This document shows positions 22,791-36,239 of a stretch of 64,000 nucleotides of DNA, piece after piece. Each line of letters starts with the position of its first letter. The stretch's first letter is position 1. This DNA is from Sipunculus nudus (taxonomy: Eukaryota; Annelida; Sipuncula; Golfingiida; Sipunculidae): positions 33,622,340 through 33,686,339 of the forward strand of contig CM049322.1 of the NCBI GenBank assembly GCA_026874595.1, written 5' to 3'. Under the pieces are notes generated by a model that did not search any database, was not told the DNA's origin, and was given only the letters and a program-made list of their open reading frames with translations. The position numbers and the translations under genes were made by a program.

Positions 22791-22999
22791 CTGTTACAGC
22801 CTACAATTTTCTATTACCTTAACGTTGCTGTTACTTTCATCATTACAATATTATCCTCCCACCCGTAACAGCATATTATTATATTATTATTACTGATACA
22901 TAATACCGTTATTTCTTCCCTGCAAAGTATCAATGCTACCCATTTAAGTTTTAAAATATAATAAATTTTATGTTTAAGCAATTAAAGGGGATTTATGTA

Positions 23000-23535
23000 C
23001 AATTATGTACAAGTCCTTATAAATTTCAGGCATATTTCTTAAACAGGTATTGACTGTCGGCAATCATTTTTTTCATCTGCATCACAATCATAACGGACAG
23101 AACGGTAAAAATAGCCATAATTCCCACGCTAACAAGTTCTCGTCTTGTTCTTAAACATGTTCTGCACACTTCAGCCAACATATAACATAGATTGTTTAAA
23201 TATCCGTTACCAGTATATATAGTATTGGTAACCATCGCGCAGGCGAGATTTCCTTTTAAGGTGTGACATTTATGAAAGTGAAATGTTTCCTCTATGTAGA
23301 TTAAGTGCTTTTTAAGTAATAGCGCATAGTTTTATATGATCCCATTACCTTTTTTATATCCATTCTATTGTGATCAGCTTGCCGCAAATTGTCGGTACAC
23401 AAACTAAACTCTTTAATTGCACGTTATTTTTAGTTAAATAGTTTAGATATCAATGCATCGACCTCAATGCATATTTTAAGAGAATCCCGCATTTATCGGT
23501 AAATATGGGTCTTTCAATAATGATTCGTAGCTTAT
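23000..23535. other. No supported feature between blocks C and D
   Basis: A 69-codon minus-strand open frame (23026-23235) contains a hydrophobic segment, but no splice sites or paralogue support it. Otherwise it is AT-rich sequence. Confidence 0.3.
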
Positions 23536-23539
23536 GGGT

Positions 23540-25103
23540 AGACCATATATGGTCGTTATACTGAGTAAGGCGTTAACATATGTGCAAACAATACAGATAT
23601 TTGGAAAACCTCATAAATGCATAATATCGTGCTTACCACCACCGGTTCCTCATGGTCAGGTCTATACTCCGCCTTGCCAATATAAAAATATTTGTTTTCA
23701 GCGTACAATACAGCACATTATTAGACATGGTATTAACCAGCAGGTATAATTTTTATAATAACGTATGTTAAAACCACAGTAGTTATATAATTATGAACAA
23801 TTCGCATTTGTTTTTACCAGATAATACCTACATATATAACAATACAGGATCCCTGGTTTTACATGTATCCAATTATACCTAGGAGCACACATATGACATT
23901 CTTGTTGTATAAAGCTCTGCCAAAACAAATAAATACATTGATGTATTAATTATATATATGTACAATGCTTTCAATAGGGCATTTTCGTAGGCTACTGGAT
24001 TTCTGTGTCAAAATTTTGGGGATTCCCATGATATTATGGGGGGTTTAACGGGTCCTTTGCTAAAATTGAAGGGTCTGCTTAATATAAAATAAATAAACAC
24101 TCGGCACATTAAATAAATTAAGTTTAATTTTGAAAATACTTATCAAAACTGTTACAACTCATGTTTATCATTTATTTATGAAATCACGCTCAGCTCATTA
24201 TAAAATAAGTGAAATGTAACTTTATTAAAATCACCAATTTTTTTTTAAAGTCCAGGTAGCCTCCATCCTTAAAAAGGTACAATTCCACAATATTTCACGA
24301 GTAAGTATTGTGTTTTGTCATTGATTAGAAACTGTATAGTTGAAATAAATTCATAAGTCAGTAGGAATACTTGGGGGTCGTGCTTAGGACACATTTAAAG
24401 TAGAAACTTCTATCAATTAAACTCACGATTTCATAACGTATGCAGATACTCTTTGTTTTTAATGGTAAAATGACCTCGTGCCGTATTAAATTGATATCAT
24501 TTGTCATGAAAAAAAAACACCGGTTAAAAAAATTGAATGAATGCAACACTGTTACAAGAATATATTGAAAAAGCGGGAGATTAGTGAAATTGAAAACATG
24601 TAATGCAAATTTCATTATGCATGTTTAACGACCGATTCATTTATGAATCTTCTATGATTATGTGAATTATCAGTCCACTGTTTTGCACTTATCCTCATAA
24701 TACCAGCAATAATTTTTAAGGCAATTTTATAATATTATACAGTTTACTATAGAAAAAGTCTTATGTAAAGTCTAATTTATGTATAAGTTCTGGACATATA
24801 AGTACGCTACTTTGGCGTGGTCAGAGAAGTACGCCGACGATCGTGAGTGAATTTATTAGGTGTCAGGTCATTGATTGGGTCATACGGGTTCCCCAATTAG
24901 GCCGAGCGCTGAAAGGCACACGAAAGGCTTGGGTTATGATCGCTGGTAAACGACTGTAACGGAGCCCCTTTGATCTTCACGTAGTGACGGCTTCTGGATT
25001 TATAACCGCTGGTCTCAGATAGGTATCACGCATCTCTGACACCTATTCCCGTGTTCCTGAAAACCGTTATATATATATATATAATATATATATATATATA
25101 TTA

Positions 25104-25177
<74 letters not shown>

Positions 25178-27278
25178 ATATATATATATGGTGTCCCTGC
25201 GATGAAGGTCGATCTTATGAAGGAGGGGAAGCGAGACCAATACACAGTCTGGACGAAAAACTGTAAAAAAAATTTAGTAGCCAATCGTTCATATTTCCCT
25301 ACTGGTAACATTGATATTTTAGGTAATCCGTTACATTTTGCTTCATTCATTTATATGGTTATCAAGAATGTTATTACAATAATCTCAGAATCCTAGGTTG
25401 CACTCAAAGATTTAGGAGCTGCTCACAAAATATTGATAAAAAGCTTTTGTTAGTCATAATTTTACTTTCCAAATCAAATCCACTGACGTGAGAAAATAGA
25501 AACACTTCAGCTTTCCGAAAAGGCTACAGAAAATAGAATTGTTAAAATAGTACCAACTGGACAGAGTGCTTTTGTTTAATATCATTTTCCGGAAATTCGC
25601 TTGGTGCACAATTCGATTTCTGTGTTTTACTAATATTTCCATGCACAACCGAATATTGATCGAGTAACTTGCATAAGTATTTAACATCGAGTGACCCTCC
25701 GCCTCCGTTTCACTCATCTAAGTGCAAGCAGACTGATGCTATACATGACATATCTTTTATTTCATTTTTATTAAATAACATGCACGGTTTTGAATAGAGG
25801 GTTGTTGACAATGACAGACAACACAGTCAGTGTGATACATGTGATTGTAACCATCACACCGTTGGGGTTTTACATGCAGACAGACAGCTTTTGGTAAGTT
25901 CTCCCTGCAAAATAATAATTTGGTAATTGTTACCTGTGACCCATAGGCATATATGTCGTATGGTTTGCATCAGTGTGTCAGATTGAGCTAGGCTTAAGCG
26001 TGATTTGGCCATTACTCAAGAGATACCGACTCTATCATGATAATATTGTCTAAATTAATTTTATATAACAGGGAAAAATATAAATGTGTATTTTAATAAG
26101 TCGCCTGTATGAGATAATAAATTGAATTTTTCTTACATAGAGGAACATGGAGAGGTTAGTATTAGAGTATAAATTACCATTAATATAAAACATTTAAATG
26201 CCTTATAGAAAATTCTTGTTGTGCACTTGTTTGGTTTTTATGCCATCAGTATTAATGTAGTTGTTATAGCATTGGAGTAGACTAGCTACAACATTTTTAA
26301 ATCGCTGCCATTAATTATGTGCTACATCGTCTGATATTTTAGCTAGAACAGACCACATTTTCCATCAAGGTTCTCACCTACTTGACAGTTGCCAGTTTCA
26401 ACACACTTCTAACGCACCTATCTAATATTGGAGACCATGTTACAGATAACATAACTCAAGTTATAAAAACACAGGTTTGAAAATGTACCTTACAATTATA
26501 TAATATTACAATTATTATTTATTATTCTCTGTGCGTATATGGTTGTGGGGAAAAAGAGAAACAGCCTGTCCTATTCTCAAACTCAAACAAAAACATACCT
26601 TTGATACAATTGTGGAAGCAAAGTTCCGAGAGGTGTAAGTGAAAACCATTGCAGTACAACTTTCTATGAACTTCTCTTTTTACTTAATTGCATGGAAATA
26701 AATGAAATAAATACATACCATAATCCCCGTTAGATCTAAATGGCTGTACCAGCATTAAAAAAGATGAAGCGATAACGGGAATAAGTTATGTACAGCATTT
26801 AAATGAATAATCATATAACCACTCTTTGGTCTTAATATATGTAATTTATCTTTATTATTAGCAGAGGAAAGTAGCTATAACTTAGTCTTTGTTGTTAACT
26901 TCAGGAAATGTTTACACAATGCATGCATTACTGTAGAGGTATATTTGATTATATCAGAAAAAAAACAAACCCTTATTCGGATTTATCATGAACCTGTTGG
27001 TTCGCTGGATGAAACTTTACATGTGTAAAGTAAATACCCTTGATTTAAACATCATTGTTTTCCAACAGCCACTATAGCGTCGCGCCGCCTCGATTTTTTT
27101 TTCTCACCGCCACGCCAAAAAGTTACAACCATCTCTTTAATCAATCAAAGGCAATTATTATCTAATATCAGTTGCAGTCCAAGGGAACAGCCAAAGACAT
27201 GTTCCCCTGGCTATGCATCGTAATATAATACCCAAACACAGCCTTTAATGGCTCCCTCTTTAGTCACCTTTGGATACA
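23540..27278. repeat. Block D copy 1
   Basis: It begins CGTTATACT...ATATGTGCAAACAATAC and ends TTTAGTCACCTTTGGATAC, collinear with 54165-59690. Identity looks near 85%, with small indels. Copy 2 carries about 1.5 kb extra (56255-57815). Peptides that look conserved between copies only reflect DNA similarity. Confidence 0.85.
25065..25190. repeat. (TA)n microsatellite in block D
   Basis: About 125 bases of interrupted TA repeat. The long Ile-Tyr open frames across it are artefacts. The homologous tract in copy 2 is at 55806-55859. Confidence 0.97.
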
Positions 27279-27284
27279 TTCGCT

Positions 27285-29400
27285 ACTCTATAGGTAAACG
27301 AAGAAAATTACAAAAAGGTAAAATATGCCAGCAGATAAAATTTATAAATGGTGCAGAATCAGATAATGATTTGCATATATGTGATATGTGTTAACATTCT
27401 AACAATGACTTGGCTAAGCACTTGTTTTCACAATCTGGGAAATTAATGGAACTAGATGATAAGTGTTGGGATCCTTTTACATACATATACATGTATTACA
27501 TATAGTGGAACCATATTAAATCAGCGAAAAGATGAGGTGATAAACATTTTCCTTTGTCGCGAATGGACTCTAACTGCTCCCAAGAGCAGAAGTTATATGC
27601 TAATTTGTGGCAGGTTTGCACAAAACACCAACTTACTAAAAAATGCTTTATTCTGGAACTGAAAATATGTGACTGGGTCGTTTCATAAAATGCAATGTGG
27701 TTGATTTTAGCTCAGCTGATGTAAATCATCTGAGCTATAGCGATCAGCTTTTGTCCATCGTCCATCGGTTGTCCGGCCGGCCGTCCGTCCGCTAACATGG
27801 CACAAATCGTAAGCGTTAGACCTAAAAATGTTTAACAATTCATCCAGCGAGATTCTGAGTTAATCTTCTTGGAAACCTTATATTAGGTCATGGTGGCCTA
27901 TATTTTGAGACATACAGGCCAAAAAACATCATTTTGAGCAACCAGAGGGTCAGACGAGACACAAATTGTATACATTAGACATAGAATCAGTTAGGCAGGT
28001 CCAAAGGAAAATTTTCTTTGAAACCTGAAATTAGGTCACTGTGACCTATATTCTGCGACCTATAGAGAAAAGATGTCATATGAGTATCCTGAATGTCAGA
28101 TAAGCACAAATCGGTACTATGAGGCTTAAATCTTCTAACGCAACATCCAGGGAGTTTCTAGGCAAATCACTTTGGAAACCTGAAATTAGGTAATAGCGAC
28201 TATCTTTTGTGACCTTTGGGCAAAAAGGAGGGGGTTGAGCACCCTGCCAGTCAGTTGTGGCACAGCTTGTATACATTAGGCCTTAAAATCTTCTGACGTT
28301 AAATTTTGTGACAGCGGGGCAAATGTCCTTTAAAACCTGAAATTAGCTCACTGGATCTATATTCTGTGACTTATGGGAAAAGGTGTCATATGAACACCCA
28401 CACAGTCAGACGACCGGGACACAAATTGAATTCATTAGGCCTAAAAACTTCTAACATCCAGGGTTGGCCTAGGCAAGTGTTCTTGGAAACATGAATTAGG
28501 TCACTAAGGTCACAACCTACAGGAAATGAGGTGCCATATGAGCACCCTGAATGCCAGATTGGCACAAATTGTATGCATTAGGCTTAGAATCAGCCAGGAA
28601 GCAACATCCAGGGAGGTTATAGGCAAATCTCTTTGGGACTCAGAAATTAGGTCATGGTGCACAGGCTATATTCTATGCGCTATGAGCCAAGGAAATATAA
28701 ATTTTAGCATCAAGATAGACAAGGTACAATTGTACCTTTGAAACTTCTTTTGAAAAGTCTAGAAAGGTCGTTGGCAAGTCTCTATTGAATCTTGAAATTT
28801 AGTAACTTAGTTATAATTAAACAGGTCAAATACAGTTAGATAGGGCACATATTGTATCCTTTAGCCCTAAAATCTTCCAACGAACCATCCAGGGATACCT
28901 TGGCATATCCCACTGGAAACCTGCACGTGACAGGCCAGAAACATGATCTGAGTACCTTTAACGTCAGATGGGTACAAATTGTATACCTTAGGCCTAGGTC
29001 CCGGTCAAATCTTCTTTAAAATTTAAAATTAGGTCAATGTGACCTATATTGTTGGAGCTATGGACCAGAAACATGATTCTGAGCCCCCAGACAGACAGGA
29101 TCCTGGTAGCTGGTTGAGATTTCAGGCAAGATTTCACTGTAAATAATGCAGCCCTAATGCAGAAAAATTTGGACCATTCCGCTTTTGGCTCATGTGATTT
29201 CATAAGACACGGTAAATATGATTATAATATTGTGTTCTCTATTATTATATAAGACTGCTGACAATGAAGTGCAATGATTAACGTTTACCATTCCATGTCA
29301 TCAAATGATTGCAAATCTGTTGATTTAACGTCTTTATTTTTAAATGAGGAACTTTATATTTAATTTGAAGGAATATTTCCCTCACTACATCTGGTATGAT
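27285..29400. repeat. Block B copy 2 with shortened pearl-like array
   Basis: The left flank matches 16440-16905. A GTCCATC/GTCCGTCC tract lies at 27750-27795, followed by about eight monomers. It includes the perfect palindrome AGGTCACTGTGACCT at 28033-28047 and AGGTCAATGTGACCT at 29031-29045. The right flank matches 19790-20050. Relative to copy 1, several monomers are missing, consistent with unequal exchange. Confidence 0.85.
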
Positions 29401-32030
29401 AAATATAATATCTACAACTTGTAACATGTAATAATTGAGCTTTTTTTTCTTTGAAATTGTAGAGTATACCGACTATTTTATCTTTTTATCGAATCTCTTG
29501 TACGTAGAAAATATTCCATTCAAAAACATTGTAAAATAATTCCAAAAGTATTTCACTTCTAAACATGTTGTGGATTTGTGGATTGAACCCTCTTAATATT
29601 GATATTTAATGTTTACTTATTGATGTTTTGACAATATCCATTTTGTTTATACACATTTTCTAATCAAGTTTACATTGAAAATCCTACATTTTGATTCCTG
29701 TGTACGTGTATATGGACATTGCAGTATATTCCCCAGTCTTCTCCTGTAATGATATTTCCCCAATCAATCTTTTTCAGCACACATACATAATATTGTATGG
29801 AAAATTGAAATGGACAATAGACTTCATCTTTAAAATGTACATATAGGTTCTTAAGTTAATATGAGTTCGCAGTAGCTTTTTTCCCATTCTTGAATTAAGA
29901 AAGATCATGTTTCTACCTATTGCCATACCTATCTTTTAATCTGCCTACTTAACTACCTGTCTATCTACTTGTTCTTCTTGCTGTCATTAAGACAATAGAG
30001 TCAATAAAAGGTCTGTGCATATGGACTACTTAACTATATAGTGTTTATAATAAGGAAAAGTCACCTAAATAATATTGCTTTACTCGAGATTCGTAACTTG
30101 ATTCGTTTGCACAGTATATCATGCAAAAGGTTGCTTAAATTTCTACAGATATTGCATGGTTTGTGAGCATATGTCTTCAGCCGCTTCACGCTTGAACTTC
30201 ATGCATTACCATGGTATAATAAAAATGTATATACAGACATAACACAAGGTACAATGACGTAATTCGTAAGCCTTGGTGACGGAAAGTGCTTTCCAAGCAG
30301 TGGACGACATATAAACCATGACGTAAGCAAAGAATCAAGGACTTTAAATATCGGGCGTCAAACGCACACACACATTTAGATATATATATGCGTATATGTG
30401 TGTTTAAATCACCCAGGATTCCCTTGTAAAATATGGCATGGCTGTTTATACATATTCTCATTATAAGGCATCACACTCAATAAGTTCATGAGGTTTCTCT
30501 CTCATTTAAAATTCATTTTAAATCATTAATACATGGTATAAATTCTATAATTATTATTATGAATGTTGTGTCGTACTTTTTTTCTCATTGGAGAACAAAG
30601 AATTGTTTAAGTGTAAGGTCAAGAACCCCACCTGGATTACATTATATCTGATAAGAGACGTGCCCAGGTTGAAGCTTACTATAATACTATTTGGTACACA
30701 CACAGACATATAATATAGCTAGACAATGTATAATTCCACGGAGGTAAATAAGATATTTGTCAAGAATATAACCAGCAAACAATCACTTGGTCACAGTACG
30801 GAGTGTAGTTTACCTTACTCCTATGGCCAATGGAGTGGATGGAGTATCGTTATTGGTTATGAATTTAATGAGAGAGAACACAAACATCATTGTACAAGCA
30901 AGTGGAGAGATTCATTTTGGCAACGCGGCACCTAAAATGATTTTTGTGTATTGACATTTTCATTATATTGGATATATCACTTAGAAATATAAAAAACGGT
31001 TTCCTGAATTGCCGAACTCAGGTCTTTTGTTGCTCTGGGCCACAAATGCCACAAATTTGTGTACGCGAGAATGTGAGATGAAAATGCAGAATTTAGCTAC
31101 AGTAATGGAACTTCACACCCCGATCGGACACAACGATTTTCATCACTATATTTTCCCCCTAAAAGTGCTTAAATTAAAATGATGGTAAAAGGGACACTGT
31201 AGAATTGTAATAAAATTGTAGACCCATTATTACTATATATAATAACATCTGATATATTAAAGTGCCCTGGCGATTTATATATAATATGATAGGACCGGTT
31301 TAAAGCAAAATGGCCTCATTATATGCATCATGTCACCGGCGGTCGATTGTCATTTTAACGTTCATACATCAGATGACATTGACTATTGCATATTATAGCC
31401 TTACATCTATCATGGATGTTTTTCCTCTTTCGGTCATGTTTTCCATGGCGTCTCAAGCTACGTTTGTGTCATATGTTTGTTCTGCATTGATTTTCACGTG
31501 TGAACAAAAAGAGATACCGCAAAACCTGTCATTGAATGTGATTACTGCACTTCGCACATACTGTGCCGAATCGCATATTTACATTAATTCAGAAGTCTCA
31601 AACATAAAGCAGAGGGTGAGGGTTTTAGATAATTAATTCCTCTGATGCAGCCCCACCGTTTGGATATTATCGACACCGAATGTCAATTTCAAATACTTTT
31701 ACACTGTATGCATAAAATATGTCTCGAAGCTTGTACTGAACGATATGATACAACATGCAGGGATTACGAGTTTTCGCCTTTTTTTCCCTTCCATCCTCTG
31801 ATAATACCATCAAGTAGAGTGATTTTTATTCAGACTAAAATTTAGGTTTCACATCAACATACATATTATCCTCCGTTTGCATTTTTTATTTCAGTCACTA
31901 CAAAATTGCCATATGTTTAAAAGTTACAAGCAAAGCAAGATTATGGTGTCAGTCTGTGTCAATATAATATCTGAAAAGTATAATAAAACACGAAATAAAC
32001 ACTAAGCACTTGAGAGTGATAAAAGCATTC
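29400..32030. other. Single-copy stretch, one weak ORF
   Basis: This 2.6 kb has no counterpart elsewhere in the window and separates B copy 2 from C copy 2. A 69-codon plus-strand frame (30726-30935) contains GQWSGWSIVIGYE, which recalls thrombospondin repeats only superficially. The best ORF is listed separately. No repeats stand out. Confidence 0.4.
31310..31636 (+). CDS. Hypothetical 108-residue ORF
   Basis: The frame has a favourable start context (GCAAAATGGCC). It contains a long hydrophobic region, SIVILTFIHQMTLTIAYYSL to SYVCSALIFTC, that could form one or two membrane segments. The polar C-terminus is SEVSNIKQRVRVLDN. No family is recognised and no splice partners were found. It lies in single-copy sequence, so no paralogue is available for comparison. 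It may be chance. Confidence 0.25.
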   Translation: MASLYASCHRRSIVILTFIHQMTLTIAYYSLTSIMDVFPLSVMFSMASQATFVSYVCSALIFTCEQKEIPQNLSLNVITALRTYCAESHIYINSEVSNIKQRVRVLDN

Positions 32031-32035
32031 CCAGC

Positions 32036-33317
32036 AGGTCACTGCAGGTCGCAATAATTACACAAGGACTTCCCGTTAGGGTACAATATTTAAATGGCCA
32101 AAGCACACAAGAAGATAAGATAACATTAGATATATTTATTAAGCCAATATAAAATTCAGGAATTTGTTTTGCTGAGGATGCATGTACAATCAGGAAATAT
32201 CTAGGTGGCATAAATAAAATTTAGCCAAGCGTGTACAAAATTGAAACAGAATAAGAATAAGTTCAATTAAAAAGAAATTAATTTAAAAGAAAGGTTTCGT
32301 GCATCATTCTGGACTTGTTGTGAAAGGCTACCTGGCCATGTTACTTACCTGTATCCACATCCGATTGGTGGTAAAACCAGCAATTGATCTATCCATGAAT
32401 TCTATGTGACCTTAATCGCATATTCATTCAGTGAATAATCATAAGCATTGGACTAAGGAGAAACCAAACAGATGACCTTAAACATTGTAAAGCGTGAATT
32501 ATCTTAACAAAAAAGGAAATAAAATTTTGCATAATTTGACAGAGCTCTGTCAAACAGATCACGTGTAGTCTGTACCAGTACCAATGTCGGCATGTTTTCC
32601 CGGAATATTTATTTTTGTACACAGGAGACAGAAAAAAAACGTTTTAGGCTATAGGTTGCTGGAGCCATTTCTCCGACTACCGAATGAATAATAATGTCTA
32701 ACCTGGCACGTAATTCGTATGAGACAAATAATCCAAAAATATTGCAAGACAGTTCCCAATGACTGCGAAATATTCAACAATAATTATTTAGAACAGCAAT
32801 ATCAATTGAAGAAGTCAGTCTATGCGACGTCATAAGTCATCGACCTTTGTGACGTCAATATTTGTGCAAACAGCTCTCGCTACCATGAGCAGGGAAGACC
32901 TTCTGTGAAGGAGAGTTTCGGGGTCTCGTTATTATAATTAGGTTAAAAGGGTGGGGCATTTGGGCGGTGGTGGATAGGTCGATTGTCATAGGTTGGAGAG
33001 CAGACCTTTTTCCTGTGATTAACGACACCTTTCGCTGCCGACTGGCACGTGGTGTTCCAGTTCTGTGTATCTATAAGGAAAACTATACTTTGTAAAATAA
33101 TAAAAAAAAACTATTTGATCTTTATATGGTTTCATGTATCTGGCTTATCATGAACAATACGAATTGCTAAACCATAGGACCCATACACTGCAGACGCCCA
33201 TTACTGACAATGTGCGTGAGCGTTCTACATATATTATGTCTTGCATCAAAACATGACTTAAGAAGATCAGTTACACTTGTAACCAATGAACAATCTGTTC
33301 ATATTTCATATAAACCC

Positions 33318-33364
<47 letters not shown>

Positions 33365-34710
33365 CACACTTCTATCACTCGGGAGATATAGCAGTAGTGT
33401 CATGTAAATAACATGGTTATCAAACAAAGCCCGCATCCCTGTTCCAACTAACTATGAATATTTATTTCCCTGGCAAACACCGAATCACCTGTCACTGGCA
33501 GGTCGTTTAACCCAATATCTAGCCTACGTACTATCTTGCTTGGAAAATAATTTCAATGCAAATACTTAATTATCTCATTTGCGTATGCCAAATTTTACTT
33601 ATGATTCAGAAATAAAGACATTTGATTGATATAGAAGATTGGTTTGAAATTTATAATTGCAATAGGCTATAATTTTGTTTATGTAATGATTATTTTATTA
33701 TTTAACACCAAGTCCACCTGGAAAACGTTCACGCCACAGTGATAGTTTAAAAACAACCTTATTCGGACAGTGCGGGTGCTATAGCCCCAACATGTAAAAG
33801 GAAAAGGAACTACATTGCACTCGAAGTATCCAGAGTCAAGCGAATGTAGGGCTGAATTTGACTTTCATCATCAGGAAACAATCTTGAATAACGTATTTGT
33901 TTGCCCACAGCATAGAGATGCATAGAGTAATCTGGAGTGTATTAATAACTTATGCACATGCCATTATTGCTTGAACCCCATCTTATTCCTGCCCGTCAGT
34001 ATTTTTATAACCCCAGGACGCTTATAATACCAGTCTCTGTACCTTTTTGCCTCATGGTATATAGAAAATGTATCGTTAAATATCCGCGATTTTTTTATTA
34101 CATGAAAAGGTAGATGACAGCTAAATTAATGGACAACATACGACCTAGTTGACCTTGTTATGCTCTTAGAATTGCAAACAGCTTACTACAAAAAGATTAA
34201 CTCCCCCCCTCCCCCCAAAAAAATAATGTGGGTTGCTAAAATCACAACTACACTGTTTATTAAAAAAAACATGACAGTGGATTGTTCTTTTACTGAAATG
34301 AACTAAATAAAAATTTGCATCATGTCCATAAATTACACTGCGTCAACGCCGTCATAGTATTTTTGGCTATGATATATTCATAAGATGCGTTCACATATAT
34401 AACACAATTAAACAGAATAATTAATAAAATACTTTACATTAGCAGAATAATACTATTTCATTTAACTTCGTCCTTTTTTTAATTAAGATTTAGATTGCAA
34501 TTATGCAGCTTTGTTGATCTCAGCATTTTTCAACTCTGTAAATAAAGTTAAAAAAAAAAACTTTTTGGAAAGGCCTCTAAATACTGTTGAGTACGAGGTT
34601 TTCAAAATGAACTTTAAATGGAAGAGAATGAGATGTTCCTGTATGTTAGGAAAGGTTGTTTTTAATTTCGAAATAGCATTTGAGACATATTTATTTGAAA
34701 AAAAAGTCAA
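32036..34710. repeat. Block C copy 2, left part
   Basis: Aligned with 20105-21560, with a large extra stretch around 32400-32980 and a TA tract at 33318-33362 that copy 1 lacks. Shared markers are CACTGCAGGTCGCAATAATT, GACACCTTTCG, CTATTTGATCTTTAT and TTACACTGCGTCAACGCCG. Confidence 0.85.
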
Positions 34711-34966
34711 CCAGGAACAGAAATGAGCTTAAATTGTGTCTGACATTATTTTCAAAGGTATTAGTGACAGCATGATGTCAAATACCAGATAACAAGAAAT
34801 ATAGAGAAGCAATTACAAAAATATGTTGTCAAGGTCACTACTCCAGGTTTATAATTTAAGCCTAAGTACCTTGTTTCCAGTTCTTTTTATGACTGACTCA
34901 TGCCTCAAATACTCACCAAGATATTGTCTTGCACCACTTTATACCACAGAGACCATAACACAAGAC

Positions 34967-36100
34967 TGAAGAAACAAATGAATTTATTAAACTATGGACA
35001 GCTTTCGAATGTCGGACCAAGTGGTATCTCTGCCTGGTTACACCAAAGGCAGCATTTTGGACCCACTGCAGACGTTTACCGACAGAAACCCCAAAATCAC
35101 TGAACTTGGGCCTAGCCTAGAAAAAAAAAACATAAGGACAAGATTTTTGAACGGCTTGGGACCAGAAACACTTTATAAACTCATCTGTTTTATTTGTTCG
35201 GTAGGAGTGAAAACCACAATATCGAATTTATATTTGATACATGGGCTGGGTCTTCCAGACTTACAGCGACTTAGTATAGTAGTAAAGTCTAATAACTGAG
35301 TTACTGACCGGACTTGGACATATTTTATAATATTACATATACAAGCCACACAAAGAAAGTTCTGTCATTGCCAAATGAGAAATAATTCATATAAGGCTCA
35401 CCATGCCATAAGACCCTCAGAGTGCACTGCAGAATTTGAGACGTTACCAACATCTCTCTGGTTTTGGAATCAGCCAGGGATACTTGTGTCCACAGCAATC
35501 TTGTATACCATCAAGGATTCAGCCTGGGTTGCTTGTGACGTCCAACGTTATTAAAGGTTATGGTGCTTATGGTGAAATAGAGTCCACAGTTGGCTATCTT
35601 CTGCAAGAAGATTATCTGCAGGGTCAAATCAAGGCCTAGTTTGAGTGCATTATATTTCAAATCACACCTCCACAGTTCGAGTGTGAGTGGCTAACTGACT
35701 GAAAATTCAGCTCGGCTTTGCCTTCACAATTATTCTCAAAAGCGACAGAACTTGCCAGTAAAAAGCATCATGGCCCATTATATGAAGAAAACTTGAAAAT
35801 CCCCTCAACAAGAACAATGAAAGGTTCAATGGGCACAAGGGGTGGTAGCGGGTCAGGCCGGAAGTAGGAACATCTGTAAAAAGGTCATTGTAAAGTTACC
35901 CATTCTCTCATGGATGACTGGACACAGGAGAATGTGTATTACCTGGCCAAGACAACATTAGTTTAACACTATCAATTATTCCATTTATGGGGAAAACCTT
36001 GGCAAATTCATTGTGATTGAACCCAGTGGTGAGGGTGGAAGAATAGGGATGGACTTAAGGGGAAATAGGGTAAACAATGGACAGATGCGAGTCTGTGACA
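34967..36100 (-). repeat. 3' LTR of the gypsy-type element, with an extra 300-bp segment
   Basis: Aligns with 40514-41338 except for 35102-35402, present only here. That segment is either an insertion in this LTR or a deletion from the other. A polypurine tract GGGGGAATGAA (minus strand, 36101-36111) directly precedes the LTR, as expected for plus-strand priming. Confidence 0.85.
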
Positions 36101-36239
36101 TTCATTCCCCCGCATATTAAGAAAATGTTATCATTTTCACACAAAGTATATATCTATAACATGTATGAATGGTGAACTTACATTATGGACGTGTAGAAAA
36201 GATTAATCACCTTATCAAATATAATCCTATCTATCAATC

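Larger units (their letters stand above)
20100..23000. repeat. Block C copy 1
   Basis: The segment opens with GGTCACTGCAGGTCGCAATAATTACACAAGG, found again at 32036, and aligns in pieces with 32036-34710 and then 41530-42990. The interruption in the second copy is the LTR element. Short open frames differ between copies, which argues against coding function. Confidence 0.85.

Noticed and set aside
24358-24615. Minus-strand frame whose peptide (IRHEVILPL...KSICIRYEI) recurs at 55168-55350
   Set aside because: The peptide match follows from DNA similarity of block D; differences are not concentrated at third codon positions and no splice sites support it.
30726-30935. Frame with GQWSGWS resembling a thrombospondin repeat
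   Set aside because: Only the WSxWS string matches; the Cys framework is absent and there are no flanking exons.
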